A stretch of 6,171 nt of DNA from Pararhodospirillum photometricum DSM 122 (lineage in GTDB: Bacteria > Pseudomonadota > Alphaproteobacteria > Rhodospirillales > Rhodospirillaceae). The notes below the pieces were generated by a model. The model did no database searches. It worked only from the letters and a program-made list of their open reading frames with translations, and was not told the origin of the DNA. The DNA is taken from NCBI RefSeq assembly GCF_000284415.1, contig NC_017059.1:730773-736943 (forward strand), read 5' to 3'. Position numbers and translations under genes: made by a program. Numbering within the stretch: position 1 is the stretch's first letter; each line of letters starts with the position of its first letter. Positions 1-5,733 of the stretch are shown one piece after another.

Positions 1-87
1 TTTTTCTTAGGCGGGTCCCTTGCGGGGGCCCCGAGGTTGCCTATATCCCAGGCAGGCCTCCGGGTCTTCTGGAAAATGTCCTCGCGT

Positions 88-141
88 CACCCTTTCTCCC
101 GGGGAGGCGCGCTGGATGGCAGCGCCGACGAGGAAAGGGTG
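88..141 (-). terminator. Nested hairpin after glnK, possible weak terminator
   Basis: An outer pair of 9-base arms (88-96, CACCCTTTC; 133-141, GAAAGGGTG) encloses a perfect 6-bp hairpin (109-114 GCGCTG, loop GATGG, 120-125 CAGCGC). It lies 24-77 bases past the glnK stop codon in the direction of glnK transcription. There is no run of U directly after it on that strand, only a short ATTTT further on, so it may be a transcript-end stabiliser or a poor terminator. I see no gene in the rest of 1-164. Confidence 0.3.
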
Positions 142-164
142 GGAGAGGGACCCGGGCGGTGCCT

Positions 165-593
<429 letters not shown>

Positions 594-603
594 TCAGGGG
601 ATA

Positions 604-619
604 TTCAAGGATCATGCCA
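604..619 (-). promoter_or_regulatory. Candidate sigma-54 promoter of glnK
   Basis: On the minus strand the element reads TGGCATG-ATCC-TTGAA, against the sigma-54 consensus TGGCACG-N4-TTGCA. The -24 GG is present and the spacing to the -12 element is correct. The one weak point is GA in place of the usual -12 GC. Transcription would start near 592-595, giving a leader of about 90 bases before glnK. Sigma-54 control of glnK is well established in proteobacteria; assigning it here is an inference from the match and its position. Confidence 0.5.
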
Positions 620-683
620 CGCGGCGCGAGAGGGGGATTTCCCCGATTCTGCTCCCGATGGCCTCGTGGTTCAGATGTAAAAT

Positions 684-700
684 TGCCTAAAATAACAGCA
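684..700 (-). promoter_or_regulatory. Candidate NtrC enhancer site
   Basis: The 17-bp element has TGC-N11-GCA symmetry (684-686 and 698-700) with an A/T-rich centre. This matches the outer half-sites and spacing of the NtrC consensus (TGCACC-N5-GGTGCA), although the inner ACC/GGT bases are not kept. Its centre lies about 98 bp upstream of the start predicted from the sigma-54-like element, a usual NtrC enhancer distance. It is a partial match whose weight comes mainly from its position. Confidence 0.4.
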
Positions 701-750
701 ATCGCCCGAATCTTGTCCCGTCTTCCAAGGGGGGTGGTCGGGAAGCGAGC

Positions 751-791
751 GAGAGGAAAAAAGAAGGCTGGGGAGGCTTACCTCCCCAGCC
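751..791 (-). terminator. Rho-independent terminator after metQ-like gene
   Basis: A perfect 11-bp GC-rich stem (766-776 and 781-791) has a 4-base loop. On the minus strand it is followed directly by TTCTTTTTTCC. It begins 16 bases after the TAA stop of the binding-protein gene, so it ends that transcription unit and insulates glnK, which therefore needs its own promoter. Confidence 0.9.
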
Positions 792-807
792 CCCTCCGAT
801 CCTTTCC

Positions 808-1590
808 TTACCACGTGGGAAGGATGGTCCCGCCAAAACGCTTCTCGATAAAAGCCTTGGTCTCGGGGCTGCGATAAAGGGCAATGTACTGCCGGATCGC
901 CGGGTCATCCTTGCGCGCCGTCTGGGTGACGAACCACAGGCCCCACGGCGTGTCCACCCCCTCCAAGAACAGGGAGTCTTTGGGGTTCAGGCCCGCCGCG
1001 ACCGCATAGTTCAAGGTTACGGCGGCCAGCGGCACATCCTCGAGCGAGCGCGGCAACTGGGCTGCGTCGATCTCGCGGATCTTGAGGTTTTTCGGGTTTT
1101 CCACGATGTCGCCCGGTGTCGCGGAGATGCCGACCGCCGGGTTGATCTTCAGCAGTCCGGCTTGTTGCAGCAGCAGCAAGGCGCGAGCCCCGTTCGAGGG
1201 GTCGTTGGGAATCGCGACGGCCGCGCCCTCGGGAAGATCGCTCAGGGTCTTGAGCGGCTTGGAATAGAGCCCGAGGGGCACTACGATGCTTTTTTCAACA
1301 GCCGTAAGCTCGTAGCCCCGTGTCTTAATCTGATTGTCCAGGTAGGGCTTGTGCTGGAAGTTGTTGACGTCGATGTCCCCTTGCGCCAACGCCGCGTTGG
1401 GCAAGGTGTAGTCAGAAAATTCCACCACCTTGACCGGTCGGCCTTCCTTCTGTTCGTAGAGCTTGCCAACGTACTCCAAGATCTCAGCGTAAGGGCCTGC
1501 CGAGACACCGATTTTCAGGGGTTCGGTGGCGCCGGCCGTCGTTGTCGCCAAGGCGAGCGCCATCAAGGCGCCGGTTATCATCGCGCGCAT
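808..1590 (-). CDS. metQ: MetQ/NlpA-family substrate-binding protein, altered ligand pocket
   Basis: Periplasmic solute-binding protein of the methionine (MetNIQ) ABC importer family, 260 residues. A Sec signal peptide covers about 1-21 (hydrophobic MITGALMALALATTTAGA). The protein contains no cysteine at all, so unlike E. coli MetQ it is not a lipoprotein. Family marks: VEFSDYTLPNAAL (56-68), GDIDVNNFQHKPYL (71-84), AIPNDPSNGARALLLLQ (126-142, with the carboxylate-binding Arg at 136), ENPKNLKI (164-171) and AAQLPRSLED (176-185). By alignment from memory with E. coli MetQ, the two Asn residues that hold methionine (INTTYA and SPYVNLIV) correspond here to Thr192 (VTLNYA) and Leu218 (TPWGLWFV), so the ligand may not be methionine. 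Start chosen for AAGGA at 1598-1602, 7 bases from ATG. It lies 36 bases after the ligase gene and is closed by a terminator. No metN or metI is adjacent. Family assignment is firm; ligand and symbol are provisional. Confidence 0.9.
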   Translation of the reverse strand: MRAMITGALMALALATTTAGATEPLKIGVSAGPYAEILEYVGKLYEQKEGRPVKVVEFSDYTLPNAALAQGDIDVNNFQHKPYLDNQIKTRGYELTAVEKSIVVPLGLYSKPLKTLSDLPEGAAVAIPNDPSNGARALLLLQQAGLLKINPAVGISATPGDIVENPKNLKIREIDAAQLPRSLEDVPLAAVTLNYAVAAGLNPKDSLFLEGVDTPWGLWFVTQTARKDDPAIRQYIALYRSPETKAFIEKRFGGTILPTW

Positions 1591-1626
1591 GGTGAAGTCC
1601 TTTTTGTGGGATGAGAGAGAGGAGGG

Positions 1627-2994
1627 TCAGGCGGTCCAGACGGCGCCGCGCCGGTCGTCCAGGCGTTTGGCCTTGTGGGTTGCCCGGGGCAAGGTGTCGG
1701 GCGGCAGGACCACCACCCGGGCTCCCACGCCCGTTACCGCCTTCAGGTGACCCCGCAGGCGCTCGGCCAGGGTCTCCAGCGGGACCTGGGAATTGGCCCG
1801 GTGCTCGACCTCCACCGTTAGGGCGTCCAAGTGATCCTTGCGTTCCACCACCAGCCGGTACTCGCCGGTAAAGTCTGGGTCCTTGCGTACCAGGGCTTCG
1901 ACATCGCTTGGGAAAATGTTCACGCCGCGAATGATCAGCATGTCATCGACCCGGCCATGCACCCCCAGCAGGCGCTTCGAAGTTCGGCCGCAGGCGCAGC
2001 GCTCGGTGGTAAACGACACAATGTCGCCCACCCGAAAGCGGATCAGCGGTCGCGCCCGCTTGCGCAAGGTGGTCAACACCAGTTCGCCGCGCTCTCCTTC
2101 GGCCACCGGGGCCCCGGTCACGGGATCCAGGACCTCGACGTGAATGTGGTCTTCGGCCCAGTGCAGGCCGTGGCGTTCCTCGCACATGCCGGCGCACGCC
2201 CCGAACACGTCGGAGAGGCCGTAGTAGTCGTAAACCCGCGCCCCCCAGAGATCCTCGATACGCTGGCGCGTCTCGGGGATCGAGCCGCCGGGTTCGCCCG
2301 CCACGAAAATCCGCTTGACCGCCAGATCGCGGCGCGGATCAATGCCCTCCTTTTCCGCCGTTTCGCCCAGGTACCAGGCATAGGACGGCGTGGTCCACAG
2401 CGCCGTGGCCTGAAACTGCCGCAAGATGGTGAGCAGCCGTTCCGAGGGCACCGTGCCGGCGTGGATCGACAAGGCGCCGAGCTTCTGGGCCCCCAGAACG
2501 CAGGGGCCACCGACAAACAGCGAGAAGTTCAGTGAGTGGGCGTAACGGTCCACCGGCCGCAGGCCCGAAGCCCAGAACAGCCGGGCCTCGAAGTCGATCC
2601 ATTCCTCGAAGTCGTGGGCCGTGAACGGCGACACCGTGGGCACCCCGGTCGAGCCCGACGAGGCCGACACATACACCACCTCTTCCTCGGGCACGGCCGC
2701 GAGATCGCCAAGCAGGGGCACCGCTTCCTGGCGCTCGCGCAGGACCGCCTTGTCCAGGGTGGGGAAGTGGCGCAGATCCTCGAGGGTGCGCAGGTCTTCC
2801 GGCCTCAGGCCGGCGGCATCGAAGCGGCGGCGGTAGTAGGGGCTGTTGCTGTAGGCGTGGCGCAGGTGGGCCCGCAGCAGGGCCAGGGTTTGGGCGTCCC
2901 AGGCCTCGCGCGATTGGGTTTCCAGGACCGGGGCCCAGTAGGGGCTGTCGGAGGCTTGTCCCCGGACTGGACGGGGCGGGAGGATGGCATTCAT
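1627..2994 (-). CDS. paaK: Phenylacetate-CoA ligase family protein (PaaK-like)
   Basis: Cytoplasmic AMP-forming acyl/aryl-CoA ligase of 455 residues. It would join a carboxylate (phenylacetate in the type enzyme) to CoA through an acyl-adenylate. Visible motifs in order: N-terminal HAYSNSPYYRRRFDAAGL (46-63), P-loop SSGSTGVPT (112-120), AGEPGG (232-237), YDYYGLSD (255-262), RPLIRFRVGDIV (315-326, ribose-binding Asp324), hinge GRVDDMLIIRGVNIFPSDVEAL (347-368) and the C-terminal catalytic-lysine motif as ATHKAKR (438-444, Lys441), where the usual Gly before Lys is His. Cys267 or Cys271, His275 or His278, and the CAC pair (Cys333, Cys335) could form a structural zinc site (inference). The ATG at 2994 has GGAAGGG at 3003-3009. 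The gene sits between a small ORF and a binding-protein gene, probably co-transcribed. No other phenylacetate-degradation genes are in view, so the substrate may be phenylacetate, indoleacetate, another aryl acid or something else. Family certain, substrate uncertain. Confidence 0.9.
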   Translation of the reverse strand: MNAILPPRPVRGQASDSPYWAPVLETQSREAWDAQTLALLRAHLRHAYSNSPYYRRRFDAAGLRPEDLRTLEDLRHFPTLDKAVLRERQEAVPLLGDLAAVPEEEVVYVSASSGSTGVPTVSPFTAHDFEEWIDFEARLFWASGLRPVDRYAHSLNFSLFVGGPCVLGAQKLGALSIHAGTVPSERLLTILRQFQATALWTTPSYAWYLGETAEKEGIDPRRDLAVKRIFVAGEPGGSIPETRQRIEDLWGARVYDYYGLSDVFGACAGMCEERHGLHWAEDHIHVEVLDPVTGAPVAEGERGELVLTTLRKRARPLIRFRVGDIVSFTTERCACGRTSKRLLGVHGRVDDMLIIRGVNIFPSDVEALVRKDPDFTGEYRLVVERKDHLDALTVEVEHRANSQVPLETLAERLRGHLKAVTGVGARVVVLPPDTLPRATHKAKRLDDRRGAVWTA

Positions 2995-3034
2995 CGAAGA
3001 GACCCTTCCAGGACAGGGGGCGCGTGGGGAGACC

Positions 3035-3081
3035 CTTCGGGGGTTGCCACCCCGAAGCCCCGCCTGGGGGCGATGCCCCAG
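3035..3081. repeat. Tandem GC-rich hairpins, REP-like
   Basis: Two perfect hairpins lie 6 bases apart. The first has an 8-bp stem (3035-3042 CTTCGGGG, 3050-3057 CCCCGAAG) with a 7-base loop. The second has a 6-bp stem (3064-3069 CTGGGG, 3076-3081 CCCCAG) with a 6-base loop. They fill the gap upstream of the ligase gene. The T-rich run at 3088-3099 lies on the plus-strand side, so the pair cannot end the minus-strand transcript. The look is that of a dispersed extragenic palindromic element, but copy number cannot be judged from one window. Confidence 0.45.
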
Positions 3082-3140
3082 ACCCCATTTTTTGTTTTTG
3101 TAAAATCAAAATACCGAAAAGGGGGGGCAGGGTCTGGCGC
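3075..3140. repeat. AT-rich core between inverted repeats
   Basis: Inverted arms CCAGACCC (3078-3085) and GGGTCTGG (3130-3137), extendable to 10 of 11 matches (3075-3085 and 3130-3140), flank about 44 bases. These include a strikingly A/T-rich stretch (3087-3120) and a run of seven G (3121-3127). Base composition is quite unlike the surroundings. The left arm is shared with the second hairpin at 3064-3081. The right arm lies within the 3' end of the small ORF. It could be a small mobile or dispersed repeat, or a promoter-proximal AT tract for the ligase gene. Confidence 0.4.
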
Positions 3141-3384
3141 TCAGGCCGCCTGTCGTCCCTGCGGTGCGCGTTTGTTCAACCGCTGGGGGGCAGTGCAGGA
3201 CCATCAGGCTGTCGGCGCGGGCGCAGCATTCGCCGCCCCGATCGGACAAGGCGCAGCGGACCATGCCCTGGCCCACATAGCCGCACCAATAGCCCTCGGG
3301 CATCAGGGTGGTCCAGGTGTGGCCCGGAACCAATCGCTCGTGGCTCATGATGATTTCCAAGCCTGCGGCGCGCACACAGTCCAT
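3106..3384 (-). CDS. Small cysteine-rich hypothetical protein
   Basis: A 92-residue ORF that I do not recognise. Seven cysteines (3, 34, 44, 53, 54, 65, 86), with a central block GYWCGYVGQGMVRCAL (31-46) and a GECCARAD stretch (51-58), suggest a metal-binding or redox-active small protein (inference). There is no clear signal peptide or membrane helix. The start at 3384 is chosen because AAGGGAGG (3391-3398) lies 6 bases upstream, an excellent ribosome site. The frame stays open further upstream to a GTG at 3588, but without a comparable site, and an internal ATG at 3348 would give 80 residues. Codons for residues about 13-66 nearly always end in G or C, as in the neighbouring real genes. The last ten or so codons run into the repeat at 3075-3140 and lose that bias, so the C-terminal tail may be repeat-derived. 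It lies 111 bases upstream of the ligase gene on the same strand, possibly as first gene of the unit. Confidence 0.55.
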   Translation of the reverse strand: MDCVRAAGLEIIMSHERLVPGHTWTTLMPEGYWCGYVGQGMVRCALSDRGGECCARADSLMVLHCPPAVEQTRTAGTTGGLSARPCPPFSVF

Positions 3385-3390
3385 GCGGGG

Positions 3391-3398
3391 CCTCCCTT
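3391..3398 (-). promoter_or_regulatory. Ribosome binding site deciding the small ORF start
   Basis: AAGGGAGG on the minus strand, with a 6-base spacer to the ATG at 3384. It is one of the strongest Shine-Dalgarno matches in the window and the main reason to prefer this start over 3348 or 3588. Confidence 0.55.
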
Positions 3399-3479
3399 GC
3401 TGCGACCCCGGCAGGAAACACCGGGCCACGCGCTCCGGCAAGTGCGGGTGAGACGCAAGACCAAAAACTGGGCCCACAG

Positions 3480-3525
3480 GCGATCGGGCGGCGGGCGCAA
3501 CCGCCAAGCCTATTGGCCGGATCGC
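3480..3525. other. Multi-stem inverted repeat in divergent intergenic region
   Basis: Outer arms GCGATC (3480-3485) and GATCGC (3520-3525) enclose a 5-bp hairpin (3490-3494 GGCGG, 3501-3505 CCGCC, 6-base loop) and a short GCC/GGC pair (3508-3510, 3515-3517), a three-way-junction layout. It lies about 88 bases upstream of the receptor gene and 96 bases upstream of the small ORF. It could be an operator or leader RNA structure for either direction, or chance in GC-rich DNA. No known riboswitch class and no Fur box was recognised anywhere in 3385-3612. Confidence 0.25.
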
Positions 3526-3612
3526 TAAAGCCCCGCCCCTTGCCGAGCCTGACGCCCCCGGAAACAATAGGGCCTTCTTTCCTGACACGACGCCCCACGA
3601 GGAGGTCCTTGC

Positions 3613-5733
3613 ATGCCCCTGAGACGCCCCTTGCTTGCGACGTGCTCATGCGTCGCATTTTCATCTTTAACCCTCTCGGCGGTGGTCCACGCCGACGAGA
3701 CGCCCGCGCCAGAGCCGGTGTGGGAACTCGCCCCCCTCGAAGTGACCGCCCAGCACCGCAGCGAGAAGGCCCAGGACGTGCCGATCAGCCTGAAGGTGTT
3801 TGAGCAAGCCGATGTCGAGGAACAGGGCCTCAAGACCCTGTCCGATGCCCTCAACCGCACGGCCAACGTCTGGCTGCGCAGCGACACGGGATCCATCGGC
3901 TTTGCCAACATCACCATCCGCGGCCTGGGCAACCAGGGCGGAGCAATGGCCGGCGGCGATCAGGCGATCGGCGTGTATGTGGACGATGTGTTCATGGGCG
4001 CGCAAACGGCCATGAACCCCTTGCTCGGCGACGTGGCCCGGGTCGAGGTGCTGCGTGGTCCCCAGGGCACCTTGTATGGCCGCAACACCTTGGGCGGGGC
4101 GATCAACCTCCACACCAACACGCCCGAGCCGGAAACCGAGGCCAAGGTCGAGGGGTCGATCGGCTCCCATGCCCTGTATGACCTCAAGGCCATGGCCAAC
4201 GGCGCCCTGTTCAAGGGCCGCGACGCCACGGTGTCGGCCCGCATCAACGCGGTTCAGGGCGGGCAGGGAACCACCGTCAAAAACAGCCTGGACGATGACG
4301 TCGGCGACACCGACCAAACCGGGGCCCGGGCCCAGACCCGACTCACCACCGAGACGCTCGACGCGGTGATCAGCGCCGATTATCTCGATCAAGATGGCCA
4401 CCCCTGGGCCCTGGCCCCGTTTGCCGATGCGCCCAAACGGAAGGTCGCCTACGTCAATCCCTTTGAGTACGAGGTCCAGAACTTTGGCGTCTCGGCCAAC
4501 GCCCGGTTGCGCCTGGGATCGCTGACCTTGCAGAGCATCACGGCGTGGCGGGGCTCGGACAGCCGGCTTGATGGCGGCGACTGGAGCGCCAGCGATGCCT
4601 TGCAGCAAGGCTACGACCGCCGCCAGCGCCAGCTTTCCCAGGAACTGCGCCTGATGTCGCCCGATGACGCGCGCTGGCGCTGGGTCAGCGGCCTGTTCTT
4701 CTTCCACAACAAAGAAGACGAAACCAACTACTACGGCCATCGTCGGGGCGGCTCGGCGTTGTGGGGGATGTTCCGCAACGGCGAGCGCGAGGTCTCGAAC
4801 TCCACGGTCACGACCAACAGCCAAGCGGCGTTTGGCGACGTGACCTACGGTCTGACCCCGTGGCTGGACATCACGGCCGGGGCCCGCCTGACCCACGATC
4901 ACAAGAGCACCGACTACACCCATGTGTCGCAGATCGGCATGGCCCCCAGCCAAACCCTAGACGACGAGATTGACGCCTTTGACGCCTCGCCCAAGGTTAG
5001 CCTGATCCTCAAACCCGACCAGGACCTGCGCTTTTATGCCACGGTGAGCCGGGGCTACAAGAGTGGCGGCTTCAACCGCCAGTTTGTCCCCACGACCAAA
5101 CTTGATTTTAAACCAGAACATGCCTGGAATTACGAACTGGGCAGCAAGGGCCGCCTGTTCGACGGCCGGCTGGATGTGGCCGGGACCTTGTTTTACACCG
5201 ACTGGAAAAACCAGCAGGTCACGTCCTGGCACGGTACCTACAACGACATCGCCAACGTCCCGCACTCGCGTAGCTACGGCGCCGAGCTGGAGGTGGAAGC
5301 CCACCTGACCCGCGCCCTGACGCTGGGCGGACAGTTCGGCTGGACCGAGGCGACCTTCGTTGATTTCCCCTCGCCGTCCGCCAGCCTAAGCTCGGGCGAC
5401 GGCCTGCGCCAGCCCAACGCGCCGCGCTTTACCTGGGGGGTCAATGCCCAGGTGCGCCAGCCGGTGGCCGAGGGCCTGGAGGTCACGGCGCGCGCCGACT
5501 ACACCCACCGTTCGACCTATTACTATGACATCACCAACACCTTGAAGGAACCGGGCTACGGCCTGCTCGATCTGCGGGCCGGGCTGGGCGGCGACCGCTG
5601 GACCCTCAGCGCCTTTGTGCGCAACGCCACCGACGAGCGCTATCGGGTGCAGGCCATCAGTTACATGAACGAGGCCATGGCTATCGCCGGCGAGGGCCGG
5701 GTGATCGGCCTGGAAGGCTCGCTGGCGTTTTGA
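3613..5733 (+). CDS. TonB-dependent siderophore receptor (FyuA/FptA-like)
   Basis: Outer-membrane, TonB-gated 22-strand barrel receptor of 706 residues, a normal full length. A signal peptide covers about 1-27 (cleavage expected after VHA). A TonB-box-like LEVTAQ lies at 42-47. The plug domain spans about 53-172 with QDVPISLKVF (54-63), ITIRGLGNQ (100-108), IGVYVDDVF (119-127) and the signature VEVLRGPQGTLYGRNTLGG (144-162). The barrel includes SRGYKSGGFNRQF near residue 480 and YGLLDLRAG and FVRNATDERY near the end. The last residue is Phe, as outer-membrane assembly requires. GAGGAGG at 3599-3605 lies 7 bases before the ATG. The stop codon overlaps the start of an RhtX/FptX-type permease, which points to ferric-siderophore import, since those permeases pair with such receptors. 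The exact siderophore cannot be read from sequence. No siderophore synthesis gene is in view, so use of a foreign siderophore is possible. Confidence 0.93.
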   Translation: MPLRRPLLATCSCVAFSSLTLSAVVHADETPAPEPVWELAPLEVTAQHRSEKAQDVPISLKVFEQADVEEQGLKTLSDALNRTANVWLRSDTGSIGFANITIRGLGNQGGAMAGGDQAIGVYVDDVFMGAQTAMNPLLGDVARVEVLRGPQGTLYGRNTLGGAINLHTNTPEPETEAKVEGSIGSHALYDLKAMANGALFKGRDATVSARINAVQGGQGTTVKNSLDDDVGDTDQTGARAQTRLTTETLDAVISADYLDQDGHPWALAPFADAPKRKVAYVNPFEYEVQNFGVSANARLRLGSLTLQSITAWRGSDSRLDGGDWSASDALQQGYDRRQRQLSQELRLMSPDDARWRWVSGLFFFHNKEDETNYYGHRRGGSALWGMFRNGEREVSNSTVTTNSQAAFGDVTYGLTPWLDITAGARLTHDHKSTDYTHVSQIGMAPSQTLDDEIDAFDASPKVSLILKPDQDLRFYATVSRGYKSGGFNRQFVPTTKLDFKPEHAWNYELGSKGRLFDGRLDVAGTLFYTDWKNQQVTSWHGTYNDIANVPHSRSYGAELEVEAHLTRALTLGGQFGWTEATFVDFPSPSASLSSGDGLRQPNAPRFTWGVNAQVRQPVAEGLEVTARADYTHRSTYYYDITNTLKEPGYGLLDLRAGLGGDRWTLSAFVRNATDERYRVQAISYMNEAMAIAGEGRVIGLEGSLAF

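Noticed and set aside
1..33. Hairpin beside a T5 run at the left edge (about 13-31)
   Set aside because: The T run precedes the stem on the plus strand, and on the minus strand it becomes an A run after the stem. It is a terminator in neither direction.
632..644. GGGGATTTCCCC palindrome upstream of glnK
   Set aside because: It is a short near-palindrome between the sigma-54-like element and the NtrC-like dyad and matches no regulator consensus that I know.
3064..3099. Plus-strand rho-independent terminator (hairpin then TTTTTTGTTTTT)
   Set aside because: No plus-strand gene precedes it, six bases separate stem and T run, and the neighbouring genes read the other way. It is better treated as part of the repeat element.
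1831..3528. Long plus-strand open frames opposite the ligase gene (1831-2535 and 2536-3528)
   Set aside because: They lie opposite a ligase with intact family motifs, have low-complexity Arg/Gly/Ala-rich translations and no family motif. They arise because GC-rich coding DNA leaves antisense frames open.
3385..3545. Possible cobalamin riboswitch upstream of the receptor or small ORF
   Set aside because: Neither strand shows the conserved B12-box core and its paired stems. Isolated resemblances are expected in GC-rich sequence.
3385..3588. N-terminal extension of the small ORF to the GTG at 3588
   Set aside because: There is no good ribosome site at 3588, the extra sequence is Pro/Arg/Gly-rich, and a much better site directly precedes the ATG at 3384.
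3667..4953. 428-codon minus-strand open frame opposite the receptor gene
   Set aside because: The plus strand carries a full TonB receptor with signal peptide, plug signature and terminal Phe. The antisense translation shows no recognisable domain.
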